NCBI GenBank assembly: GCA_028718245.1
Contig: JAQUME010000005.1
Location: 1 to 40,691 of the forward strand
Reading direction: 5' to 3'
From: Candidatus Omnitrophota bacterium
GTDB taxonomy: Bacteria; Omnitrophota; Gorgyraeia; Gygaellales; Profunditerraquicolaceae
Length of the DNA stretch: 40,691 nucleotides
Below, in pieces: positions 8,685-17,378 of this stretch. Position numbers and translations under genes: made by a program. Positions within the stretch are counted from its first letter, which is position 1; every line of letters begins with the position of its first letter. The notes below the pieces were generated by a model, which searched no databases, was not told where the DNA came from, and saw nothing but the letters and a program-made list of their open reading frames with translations.

Positions 8685-9872
8685 TTACTCCAGGTAAGTA
8701 TAGATCTTGCCCTTGTAATTACGCAGGACGTATTTACCTTTGGCCTGGGAAAGGATATAGTTTGGCCCGATAGGGATCTTTCCGCCGCCTCCGGGACCGT
8801 CGATGACGTAGGTGGGCACGGCATAGCCGGAAGTATGGCCGCGCAGCTTTTCAATGATATTGATCCCGGCTGCTACCGGCGTGCGGAAATGCTGCGTGCC
8901 TCTTACCGGATCGCATTGATAAATATAATAGGGCCTAACCCTTATCTGCAGCAGGTCGTGCACCAGGCGCTTCATCACGTATGGCCGGTCATTGACGCCC
9001 TTTAATAGCACGCTCTGGCTGCCTAACGGAATCCCGCTCTCTGAAAGCATATCGCAGGCAAGCTTGCAGCGCTTGGTGATCTCCTTGGGATGGTTGAAAT
9101 GGATGCTCATCCAGATAGGAGAATATTTCTTAAGCATATTGGCCAGCTTCTCGGTAATCCTCTGCGGCAGGGTAACCGGGATACGCGTGCCTATTCTCAA
9201 AAATTCAACGTGCGATATGTCGCGGATCCTTTGCACAAGGCTCTCCAGCTCTTCATCTTCTAAGATCAGCGGGTCGCCGCCGGAAATAAGCACATCCCTT
9301 ACTTTACGGTTAGACTTTATATATTCGATAGCCGCATCAAATCTGGTTAAAGGATTCTCCTCTTTTGCCTCATGCTCTCCGACCAGGCGGCGCCTGGTGC
9401 AATGGCGGCAATACATCGCGCAATGCTCGGTAGCTAAAAGCAGCACCCTGTCAGGATACCTGTGCACAAGGTGCGGGGCAGGAGAATCCCTGTCCTCTGC
9501 GCAAGGATCAGCCATTTCATGAGGAGAGACAGAAAACTCCGCGCCTACCGGAACAGATTGCCTTCTTATGGGGCAATTGGGGTCATCGGCGTCGATCAAA
9601 TTGGCCCAGTAGGGGGTAATGGCCATGGCAAGCCTTCCCCTGGCTTTATCAATTCCCTTTTCCTCCTCAGGGGTAAGCTTGATGATCTGGGAAAGCTCCT
9701 CTTTGGCGCGGATCCTGTGCTTTAACTGCCAGTGCCAATCTTCCCAATCGAGGGGATTCACATCTTTATATATGGATATCTGCTGATAATCGCGCGAGCG
9801 TTTTGGCGGCTTCGGAATAGCCGAAGTTTCGATCTGGAGCTTCTGGTTCTCCAATCCTACAGGATTGCTCAA
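8685..9872 (-). CDS. kamA: lysine 2,3-aminomutase (KamA-family radical SAM)
   Basis: CAMYCRHCTRRR radical SAM motif, LISGGDPL, YQCDPVRGTQHFRTPV, VIDGPGGGGKIPIGPNY; long similarity to clostridial LAM. Confidence 0.93.
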   Translation of the reverse strand: MSNPVGLENQKLQIETSAIPKPPKRSRDYQQISIYKDVNPLDWEDWHWQLKHRIRAKEELSQIIKLTPEEEKGIDKARGRLAMAITPYWANLIDADDPNCPIRRQSVPVGAEFSVSPHEMADPCAEDRDSPAPHLVHRYPDRVLLLATEHCAMYCRHCTRRRLVGEHEAKEENPLTRFDAAIEYIKSNRKVRDVLISGGDPLILEDEELESLVQRIRDISHVEFLRIGTRIPVTLPQRITEKLANMLKKYSPIWMSIHFNHPKEITKRCKLACDMLSESGIPLGSQSVLLKGVNDRPYVMKRLVHDLLQIRVRPYYIYQCDPVRGTQHFRTPVAAGINIIEKLRGHTSGYAVPTYVIDGPGGGGKIPIGPNYILSQAKGKYVLRNYKGKIYTYLE

Positions 9873-10870
9873 TTTAGCCTTTTCCTTTCTGAGGCGCTTA
9901 TTAATATGGCCTCGATGAGATCATCATATCCCATTCCGGCAGCATATGCCATAATGGGAAAATTTGATTCTTTGGGATCCAACCCGGGCAAAGGGTTGAT
10001 CTCTAACACATAAGGCACATTGAATTTATCCAGGCGTATATCGGTGCGCGAGATATCCATGCAGCCTACCGCGCGATGGGTCCTTAAGGCAACATCCCTT
10101 ACTTTCTCTTCGGTTGCTTTATCCAATCTGGCCGGGCAATGAAAGGTAGGCACCAGCCCCAGGTCTGTGTTACCCTGATACTCCTTCATCCTCCAGGAAT
10201 AAAAATACTCTCCGCTTCCTTCGCAGGATGAAAAATCGATCTCCAGAATAGGCAGTATGGAGGTTTTGCCGTTCTCAAGTATTCCCACGGTCAGCTCCTT
10301 GCCTTCGATAAATTCTTCGACCAGCACCTCCTGCCTGTAGGCGCCGATGCATTCTTTTATTTTTGCCAGAAGATCATCTTTATTAGCTACCACATTGGCT
10401 TTGTTGATCCCTTTAGCCGACCCTTCGCAATTCGGTTTGACGATCAAAGGAAAATTCAGGTCGCTTGATAACTCTTCATCCCCTCTTACAAAAAGCTGAA
10501 AATTCGGGGTAGGGATATTCTCGGCCTTTAATATTTTCTTGGTCAGGGCCTTATTCAATGCCAGGGCAAGGGAAAAAGTATCGGAGCCGGTGTAAGGGAT
10601 ATTTAAATAATCCAGGACCGCGGGGACCTCGGATTCGCGGAAACGGCCGTGTTTGCCTTCGGCGATATTGAATACCATATCCACGCGGTTCTTCTTAAAG
10701 TAAGAAAAGAGAGATGGATATTCTACGTCGACGGCCTCTACAGAGTGGCCTTTATTCCTGAGCGCCGAGAGGATGGAATTGACCGTCTCCTCGGAATCGC
10801 ACTCGGAAAAATAATCCGCCGGCTTGGTGGGGTCTTTTTTCTTTAAATTATAGGTAAGCGCTACCTTCAT
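9869..10870 (-). CDS. D-alanine--D-alanine ligase-like ATP-grasp protein
   Basis: VFNIAEGKHGRFRESEVPAVLDYLNIPYTGSD, ATP-grasp FPLIVKPNCEGSAKGI, VLEINPLPGLDP; 4-bp overlap with kamA. Confidence 0.88.
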   Translation of the reverse strand: MKVALTYNLKKKDPTKPADYFSECDSEETVNSILSALRNKGHSVEAVDVEYPSLFSYFKKNRVDMVFNIAEGKHGRFRESEVPAVLDYLNIPYTGSDTFSLALALNKALTKKILKAENIPTPNFQLFVRGDEELSSDLNFPLIVKPNCEGSAKGINKANVVANKDDLLAKIKECIGAYRQEVLVEEFIEGKELTVGILENGKTSILPILEIDFSSCEGSGEYFYSWRMKEYQGNTDLGLVPTFHCPARLDKATEEKVRDVALRTHRAVGCMDISRTDIRLDKFNVPYVLEINPLPGLDPKESNFPIMAYAAGMGYDDLIEAILISASERKRLN

Positions 10871-11860
10871 TTAAATGAGCCCGTGCCTTTTTAAGGCGCT
10901 GTTTAATATCTTGCCGATCATATTTTCATAAGTGATCCCGATATTTTTGGCTACAAGCATAAAGACATCTTCGGTAGACAGGGATGGAAGAGGATTGATC
11001 TCTAAAACGTAAGGGGCGCCATCATTATCCACCCTGAAGTCCACCCTGCCGAAATCCCGGCAATCCACGCTGCGGTAAACCTTTAACGCCAGGTCATCCA
11101 GCTTCTTTTTTAGCTCCTGGGATATCTTTGCCGGACAAATATATTCCAATCTGTCGGAGGTTATCCGCGCAAAGGTATAAAATTTATCGTTCAATTTAAG
11201 TTTTCCGTCGATCTTTATCTGCACTACGGGCATAACCTCAGGGGCATCATTCCCCACGATAGCTACGGTAAATTCCTGTCCGGAGATGAACTCCTCCACC
11301 AGTGCCGGCTGCTTATAAGTTTTGGTAATAAATTCTACCTGCTCTTTGAGCCCATCCATGTTCTCAACGCGGGAATTCTCGCTCAAACCTTTAGAGGAGC
11401 CCTCAAAGCGCGGCTTGACGATCATGGGGAATCTGCAGTGGTCGACATCGGCCAGGGCCTCCGGAGAGCTGACCTCAAAGAATCTCGGGGTGGGAATATG
11501 CTCGGCGATAAAGATCTTTTTGGCCATTACCTTATCCAGGGTAAGGCCCAGGGTAAGGGCATCAGCCCCTACAAAAGGGACCCCGGCCATCTCAAGCAGG
11601 ATCGGCACCTGGGATTCCCGGTTCCTTCCGGTTAGCCCCTCTGAGATATTAAAAACAATATCTACGCCAAGATTGTCGATCTTTTCCAGGAGGTTTGCGG
11701 CATTGCCGATCTTTTTCACCTTGAAGCCGTTTGCGGCAATGGCCTTGGCGATGACGTCGATGGTAGAAGGGTGATCGAACTCCGCGTTGGCATCAACGGG
11801 GTCGCCTTCCTTGAATTTATAATCGCTTTTTAGATCGTATGTTAATCCTACGGTTTTCAT
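10871..11860 (-). CDS. second D-alanine--D-alanine ligase-like ATP-grasp protein (paralog of neighbour)
   Basis: VFNISEGLTGRNRESQVPILLEMAGVPFVGAD, FPMIVKPRFEGSSKGL, VLEINPLPSLS. Confidence 0.88.
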   Translation of the reverse strand: MKTVGLTYDLKSDYKFKEGDPVDANAEFDHPSTIDVIAKAIAANGFKVKKIGNAANLLEKIDNLGVDIVFNISEGLTGRNRESQVPILLEMAGVPFVGADALTLGLTLDKVMAKKIFIAEHIPTPRFFEVSSPEALADVDHCRFPMIVKPRFEGSSKGLSENSRVENMDGLKEQVEFITKTYKQPALVEEFISGQEFTVAIVGNDAPEVMPVVQIKIDGKLKLNDKFYTFARITSDRLEYICPAKISQELKKKLDDLALKVYRSVDCRDFGRVDFRVDNDGAPYVLEINPLPSLSTEDVFMLVAKNIGITYENMIGKILNSALKRHGLI

Positions 11861-11903
11861 AAAAAAATAAGGGCCCGGTTTTGCTGCTTTGCTTCGAGCC
11901 CTT
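11861..11903 (-). terminator. intrinsic-terminator-like hairpin directly abutting the ATP-grasp start codon (possible attenuator)
   Basis: Minus strand AAGGGCTCG-17 nt-CGGGCCCTT then ATTTTTTT and ATG at 11860. Confidence 0.55.
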
Positions 11904-11967
11904 CATGATCTATCCAATTTTTTCCAACTTAGTTTATCCAACCTCCCAGAAAATTTTAGCCCAAAAT

Positions 11968-11995
11968 ATTGTATCTATGTTAATTTTTATCACAA
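11968..11995 (-). promoter_or_regulatory. sigma70-like promoter for the ATP-grasp/kamA operon
   Basis: Minus strand TTGTGA - 16 bp - TACAAT. Confidence 0.45.
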
Positions 11996-12071
11996 TATGT
12001 CGGTATTGTCAAGGAAATTCTGATTCCGGGCATAAATGTCGTCTTCGATTTGCCGACGGAGAAATAAAAAA

Positions 12072-12995
12072 TCATAAGTCCGGCTGGAAAATATTCCGGC
12101 GGTTAAGGAATATCTTTATAACATTCCTTCGGAAGAGAAAAACATAGGCCCAGGCGCATAGATCATAGAGCGCGATGGGAAGAAGATGGGCAAGGAGGCC
12201 GAAGAAACTTTCATTCTTCAGTATGCTAAGATAGCGGTTTTTGATCAACTCGCTGTGCAGCCGGTCATCCAGATACCTGCGGCAGATAGGTTTGCCTAAA
12301 CCGGAATCGGGCCGCCATGACCCGCCGCGCACATGGAAGGCCTTTGCCTGCGGGATATAATATGCCTGCCAGGCGCGCTTATGCGCCCTCCAGGAAATAT
12401 CCAGGTCTTCGTAAAACATGCGAAAGCGGGGATCAAAGTAATTTCCGTCCCTCCTGATATCCTCCAGCATGCTCTTACGGTAAAAAGCTAGTGAGCCGCT
12501 TACGCCGAAGATAAAGCCCGCGTCTTCAAACTGCCCTCTGTCCGGCTTTCCATACCCTCTTTCTTTGGCTGTACGCCAAACGGTTAAAAATAACCCTGTA
12601 GAGTCTAAAGTCGATCCATCCGGACGCAGGATCTTGCCGCTTACCATTCCTATCGAATCTTTTATTGAAAAGCCTCTAATCGCTTCTCCGATAAATTCCT
12701 TGTCCAGAGATACGTCATCATTGAGACAAAGGATGTATTCACCGGAGCTTAGTTGTATACCCTTGTTCAACGAGGGGCCGTAGTATAAATTCCGGGGGCT
12801 GGTGTATAATTTTATGAAAGGAAAAAGTCCGCTCATCCCGGCGGAAAAATCCGCATCAAGAGAATTGTCAATTACGATCACCTCCGTAAGAGGATAACTT
12901 TGCCGCTTAACGGAATCAAGACAGCCCCGCAAATAATCCTTTGAGCCGAAGGTTACGATGATAATACTGACAAGCTTATCAGAGTTGGCCATCAC
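12072..12995 (-). CDS. family 2 glycosyltransferase (rhamnosyltransferase-like)
   Basis: VSIIIVTFGSKDYLRGCLDSVKRQSYPLTEVIVIDNSL, LCLNDDVSL, FRMFYEDLDISWRAHKRAW. Confidence 0.9.
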   Translation of the reverse strand: MMANSDKLVSIIIVTFGSKDYLRGCLDSVKRQSYPLTEVIVIDNSLDADFSAGMSGLFPFIKLYTSPRNLYYGPSLNKGIQLSSGEYILCLNDDVSLDKEFIGEAIRGFSIKDSIGMVSGKILRPDGSTLDSTGLFLTVWRTAKERGYGKPDRGQFEDAGFIFGVSGSLAFYRKSMLEDIRRDGNYFDPRFRMFYEDLDISWRAHKRAWQAYYIPQAKAFHVRGGSWRPDSGLGKPICRRYLDDRLHSELIKNRYLSILKNESFFGLLAHLLPIALYDLCAWAYVFLFRRNVIKIFLNRRNIFQPDL

Positions 12996-14350
12996 AGCCC
13001 TCTTCCCCCGGAAGAAAAGAAGCTCTTGACCTTCTCCAAATCCAGGGCATCCAGTTCTTCCGTGCGGCAGATATATTTATTATTGCCGTCGTAATCAGGC
13101 CAGTTTGCGGATAGCAGGCTGCCCTTTCCCTCCAAATCTCTGAAGAATTCGGTGCCCGGGAATGGGGTGGCCAGGGAAAACTGCAGGGAGTCAGGCTTTG
13201 TCCGGCCGATAAAATCAATACTCTCCTGAATTGACTGTTTTGTTTCCCCGGGCAGGCCCAGGCAGAATGTCAAATGCACCTTGATACCCAAATCTTTCGT
13301 ATATTTGATCATTTTCTCGGCATGGAGCAGGTCCATTTCCTTTTTACAGAGTTTTAAAACTTTGCTATCCGCCGATTCAATCCCGTATTTAAGCGCGTAT
13401 AAACCTGCGCCCGCCATGGAGCGCAGCAGTTCTTCTTCCATAAGATCGGCCCTGGCCATCGCTGCCCAGGGGATTTTTATCCCTCTTCTCTTGATCCCGT
13501 CGCAAATTCCTAAAACATGGGCTTTATCAATATTAAAGGTGTCGTCGTCAAAATATACGGCTTTAAAATTGAATTCCCTGATGAGCCGTTCCATCTCCTT
13601 AACGACATCTTCCGGATTTCTCTTCCTGTATTTACGCTCCCCGTACATTACCTGCGGCCAAAGACAGAAGATGCACTGATAGGGGCAGCCCCGGCTTGAC
13701 CACATTTGGACGTTAGGAACGGGCAGGCCGGCGAAACCATCGTTATACCTGTAAATATCGGGGAGCTGCCTCTCTGGATAAGGCAGGTCATCCAGGTTTT
13801 CTATCGTCGGCCTTGGCTTATTAACCAGGATATCTTCATTGTCCCTGTAGGCCAGACCTAGAACAGGCCTTAGGTTGCCGGAACCACCCAATTCCTTTGC
13901 CAAGCTTAATAAGGTATATTCATACTCCCCCATCAAAATAAAATCTATATAATCATGTCTGCCCAAAATATCTTTTGCGTAGGTAGTGGCATGCGGTCCG
14001 CATAGGGCTGTCCTGGAATATGGATTTTTTCGCTTTATTTCATAAGCAAGCCTGATATCGTTATCAAAAGAGGGGGTTGAGGTTTCTATAACTATGAGAC
14101 CCGGGCCGGCTGCCTTAATTTCATCCATGACTCTTTGTTCATCCAGGCGCCCGGCTATGGCATCAATTAATTTTACATCTTTATTATTACTCTTCAAAAG
14201 GGAGGCCGAGTAGGCAAGAAAAAAAGGGAAGGGTATGTACTTTATATAATTGTTTTCTTCTGCTTCAGATGTGAATGGCCAGCGCGAACCGGCCCTTACC
14301 CCCCAGCGGTTATTTGCGCGCCAGGGAAGATTTAACAATATTGTGCGCAT
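12992..14350 (-). CDS. B12-binding-domain-type radical SAM protein
   Basis: SSRGCPYQCIFC motif, IPFPFFLAYSASLLKSNNKDVKLIDA N-terminal Rossmann-like domain, GIESADSKVLKLCKKEM, CLGLPGET. Confidence 0.9.
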   Translation of the reverse strand: MRTILLNLPWRANNRWGVRAGSRWPFTSEAEENNYIKYIPFPFFLAYSASLLKSNNKDVKLIDAIAGRLDEQRVMDEIKAAGPGLIVIETSTPSFDNDIRLAYEIKRKNPYSRTALCGPHATTYAKDILGRHDYIDFILMGEYEYTLLSLAKELGGSGNLRPVLGLAYRDNEDILVNKPRPTIENLDDLPYPERQLPDIYRYNDGFAGLPVPNVQMWSSRGCPYQCIFCLWPQVMYGERKYRKRNPEDVVKEMERLIREFNFKAVYFDDDTFNIDKAHVLGICDGIKRRGIKIPWAAMARADLMEEELLRSMAGAGLYALKYGIESADSKVLKLCKKEMDLLHAEKMIKYTKDLGIKVHLTFCLGLPGETKQSIQESIDFIGRTKPDSLQFSLATPFPGTEFFRDLEGKGSLLSANWPDYDGNNKYICRTEELDALDLEKVKSFFSSGGRGL

Positions 14351-14826
14351 TATTTCTTTAAATCCAGGTGCCTCTCGATCTTCTCAAAGAAATCCCTGAT
14401 CTGGTGGATATTCTGGTTCATATCCCTGGAATCGCAGTTCATCTGGTTAAAGTTATCTCTTACGGCTCGCAGCTCCTCAACTATAGACTGAAGATTCCGG
14501 ATAAGGGCTTCATTGCGGGCATCTGCTGATTCTCTTGCTTGTCTGAATGAATCCTGTATATCCTTCAATGAATTCTGTGTAGCCCTTAATGAATTCTGCA
14601 TATCTCCCCTTATATCAAATATCATCTGCCCGATATTGGCAAACATCCTTATTAAAGCTGCCAGGAACAGACTGCCTGCCAAGATCAGGAATCCATAAAT
14701 AAGGGAGGCAGGATCCCTGTATCTGAACATGAACCATGCGCTTGCGGCAATGCCGCAGACCGGGGCCAGGTAAGAAAAACCCAGCAGGATTATTGTAATC
14801 GGCATTTTGTCGGCGATCTTTATCAT
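14350..14826 (-). CDS. small membrane protein with coiled-coil C-terminus
   Basis: Two hydrophobic segments (IILLGFSYLAPVCGIAASAWFMF, LIYGFLILAGSLFLAALIRMF) followed by a charged heptad-rich tail; overlaps the next gene at the stop. Confidence 0.6.
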   Translation of the reverse strand: MIKIADKMPITIILLGFSYLAPVCGIAASAWFMFRYRDPASLIYGFLILAGSLFLAALIRMFANIGQMIFDIRGDMQNSLRATQNSLKDIQDSFRQARESADARNEALIRNLQSIVEELRAVRDNFNQMNCDSRDMNQNIHQIRDFFEKIERHLDLKK

Positions 14827-14841
14827 TTAGTCCTCCTTAAG

Positions 14842-16149
14842 TTACGAAATAGCCCGGTCAGTTCCCCTGGCTGAGTTTTCAATTAACTTGATTACCCCCG
14901 GGAAGCGGCTTACCAGGCTTTCTACGTAAGATCTGAAAGTGACCGATAAAATCTCCAGAAACTCGCCATTGAGATGGACCTGTTTTTTCTTGATCAGCCC
15001 GCTCCAATCCCGGTGCAACTGAGAAAGATTAAATAACCTGCCCAGCAGCCGGTCATCCTGTATTTTATAAACGGAAAAAAGTAAATGCCTGTGCAAGGTT
15101 TTATTAAATTCCTTATCGCTGAATCTTGCCTCCAAGAAAACGGATAAAAGCAAACCCAGGGCAAAGAGATTCTGCTGAAGGATATTTTCCTTCGGAGAGA
15201 AACTGGAGATATCTTTTTTTGAGCGATCGAAGTGGTAAAAAAAGGTTATGTCCAACAGGGATATCCAAAAGGATGCCCTGGGAAATTCAGGCCTGCCAAA
15301 ATCCTCCTGCCTGCCAATAGAACTAAAATAATCAAGATCCCTCAAAGAGTGGTGCAGGGCCAGCAAAAGATCCAGATAGATCAATTCATATTTCTTGTTT
15401 TCCAGGTCTTCTTCCAAAAAACGGTTAGCCAATCCGATATTATCCTTGATCTTAAGGGCAAAACTTTGGGCATCCCTGTAAAATCCCTCTTTTATATAAA
15501 AGGCATGATTCCATCTCCAGAAATTATTCAGCAAAGAAAATAGGTCATCTTTTTTCAGGTGCCCGGCGGTGGCCTGCGGCTCGTATATCAGATCGTAGCC
15601 AATTTTCCTCAGGCGGCCGGAAATATCCACATCTTCGAAGTTGCTCCTGTATTTCTCATCGAACAACCCCGCCGAAACCAGCGCTTCCCTGCGGAATAAA
15701 GTATTGGAGCCGAACAAAAATGGAGGGTTGGTCTTCCCGGCCTCTCCCCAGTGCTGCCCCATGTGCAGCGAGCGCCAGATGTCAAAGACGCTGGAGGCAC
15801 CGGATTCCAGAACCTTTCCGCCCGCTGCGGCCACATTCGATGAATCAATTCTTTCAGCCAGATTCTTCAACCAATCCTTATCCGGCAGGCAGTCAGAGTC
15901 CAGAAAAGCAATGAGCTCGGAGCCGGTATTTTTGATGGCGGTATTCCTTGCCGCCGCCAACCCCATATTTCCGGCATGCCTGATTATCCTTACCGGGAAC
16001 CTCCCGGCGATCTGAACGGTCATATCGGTTGAGCCGTCGTCGATAACCAGTATATCATCCGGCCGGGTACTCTGATGAAATACCCCACCCAAGCAAGCAG
16101 CCAGGGTATTCTCTGAATTAAAACAGGGGATACAGAGGGAGATTCTCAT
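14842..16149 (-). CDS. family 2 glycosyltransferase with C-terminal extension
   Basis: ISLCIPCFNSENTLAACLGGVFHQSTRPDDILVIDDGSTD, AFLDSDCLPDKDWL, NFEDVDISGRLRK. Confidence 0.9.
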   Translation of the reverse strand: MRISLCIPCFNSENTLAACLGGVFHQSTRPDDILVIDDGSTDMTVQIAGRFPVRIIRHAGNMGLAAARNTAIKNTGSELIAFLDSDCLPDKDWLKNLAERIDSSNVAAAGGKVLESGASSVFDIWRSLHMGQHWGEAGKTNPPFLFGSNTLFRREALVSAGLFDEKYRSNFEDVDISGRLRKIGYDLIYEPQATAGHLKKDDLFSLLNNFWRWNHAFYIKEGFYRDAQSFALKIKDNIGLANRFLEEDLENKKYELIYLDLLLALHHSLRDLDYFSSIGRQEDFGRPEFPRASFWISLLDITFFYHFDRSKKDISSFSPKENILQQNLFALGLLLSVFLEARFSDKEFNKTLHRHLLFSVYKIQDDRLLGRLFNLSQLHRDWSGLIKKKQVHLNGEFLEILSVTFRSYVESLVSRFPGVIKLIENSARGTDRAIS

Positions 16150-17378
16150 AGCGAGCGGATCTCTTTTTCTAATTTTGTTTTTAACCTGCTGATCTCTAAA
16201 AGGGCCATTTCTTTCTCGTCGCCGCCGGTTTTTTCCGGCCCCTGGAGTTTATTTAAAATACGGGAAAGCCTTCTTTTTAGCAGGTTGGTCACCGAGCCCC
16301 TGTAAGAAGCGTAGAACCTGTACCTTAATTTCATTGTTGTCGCCTGGCTTTTCAAAAGCTGCCCGGCCTTATTGGCCAGCCTTTGGTAACTGGCGATCTT
16401 TTTTACCTTTTTAGCTTTATCCAATAGGTAGGCTTTTGAGAGACGGCTGCCAAAAACCTCATCATAGCAGCTCATTAGGCAGCCGCTGCATCCGTTATTG
16501 ACAATAGAGTTGACCATCTTCATTCTCTTTCCAGAGAGCCATAATTCATACAAGCCTTCTTCCCTGATATTGCCGATCAGCTTGTTATTTGCCGCTTCTA
16601 TCCAGCAGGGGAATACATCACCGTTTGAAGCAATGGGGCAGGAGTACCAAAGGGCAGCGCAATTACGGGGATGGGATCTCCGTCCGGCTAAATACGCGGG
16701 TATCTTGCGCAGATAACTTTCCGGATTAACGGAAATTTTGTATTCTTTGGAGACGCTGATAAACCTCCCGATCAGGCCCTCCATCTTCTGGATATCCGCT
16801 TCATCTATGAAAAATCCTGCGCCGGAAGCGCGATCCTTCAGGAAGATCAGGTTAAAAGGCTGCAATCTTACGGTGGTGGACCCGTAATTCTTAGCTACTT
16901 CTAAAATATAAGGCAGCTCTTTATAATTATACCTTGATACGGTTGAAGCCACGGTAGATTCTATTCTTTGGCTCCTGAGGTTCTCCAGGGCAGAAAGCGC
17001 CTTCTCAAAACTGCCCTCACCTCTCAAATGATCATGCGTCCCTTTGCTTCCCTCTATAGAAATATTCACCACATTGACGCCGGATGCGCTTAGCCGGGAT
17101 GCAGCCTGGCTATCGATCAAACAGCCGTTTGAAGTAAGGCAGGCATTCAGCTTATTCTTCCTCGTGAAATAAATGAGCTCAAAGATATCCTCTCTTAAAA
17201 GCGGCTCCCCACCGCTGAAAACTATGGTTTGGCTGCCTAATCTGGAGGCGTCACTGATCACTTTCTTCCATTGATCGGTGGGCAATTCCTCGGATTTTCC
17301 GCCGGGGATATCGCACATCCTGCAGCGTAAATTGCACCTGTTGGTAATGGAGATAATGACTTCCTTAAGGTTTGGCAT
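16146..17378 (-). CDS. radical SAM protein with SPASM-type C-terminus
   Basis: NRCNLRCRMC, FSGGEPLLREDIF, C-terminal CxxxxxxC/CWIE/GCSGCLMSC cysteines. Confidence 0.9.
   Translation of the reverse strand: MPNLKEVIISITNRCNLRCRMCDIPGGKSEELPTDQWKKVISDASRLGSQTIVFSGGEPLLREDIFELIYFTRKNKLNACLTSNGCLIDSQAASRLSASGVNVVNISIEGSKGTHDHLRGEGSFEKALSALENLRSQRIESTVASTVSRYNYKELPYILEVAKNYGSTTVRLQPFNLIFLKDRASGAGFFIDEADIQKMEGLIGRFISVSKEYKISVNPESYLRKIPAYLAGRRSHPRNCAALWYSCPIASNGDVFPCWIEAANNKLIGNIREEGLYELWLSGKRMKMVNSIVNNGCSGCLMSCYDEVFGSRLSKAYLLDKAKKVKKIASYQRLANKAGQLLKSQATTMKLRYRFYASYRGSVTNLLKRRLSRILNKLQGPEKTGGDEKEMALLEISRLKTKLEKEIRSL

Noticed and set aside
8513-8854. 113-aa minus-strand ORF extending out of kamA
   Set aside because: Alternate frame of the kamA 3' end plus intergenic DNA; no recognisable domain.
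8992-9522. 176-aa plus-strand ORF and neighbours (8631-9005, 9462-9725)
   Set aside because: Antisense to kamA, whose protein evidence is very strong.
11881-12147. 88-aa plus-strand ORF in the 11.9-12.1 kb intergenic region
   Set aside because: No SD or family similarity; overlaps promoter and hairpin of the opposite strand.
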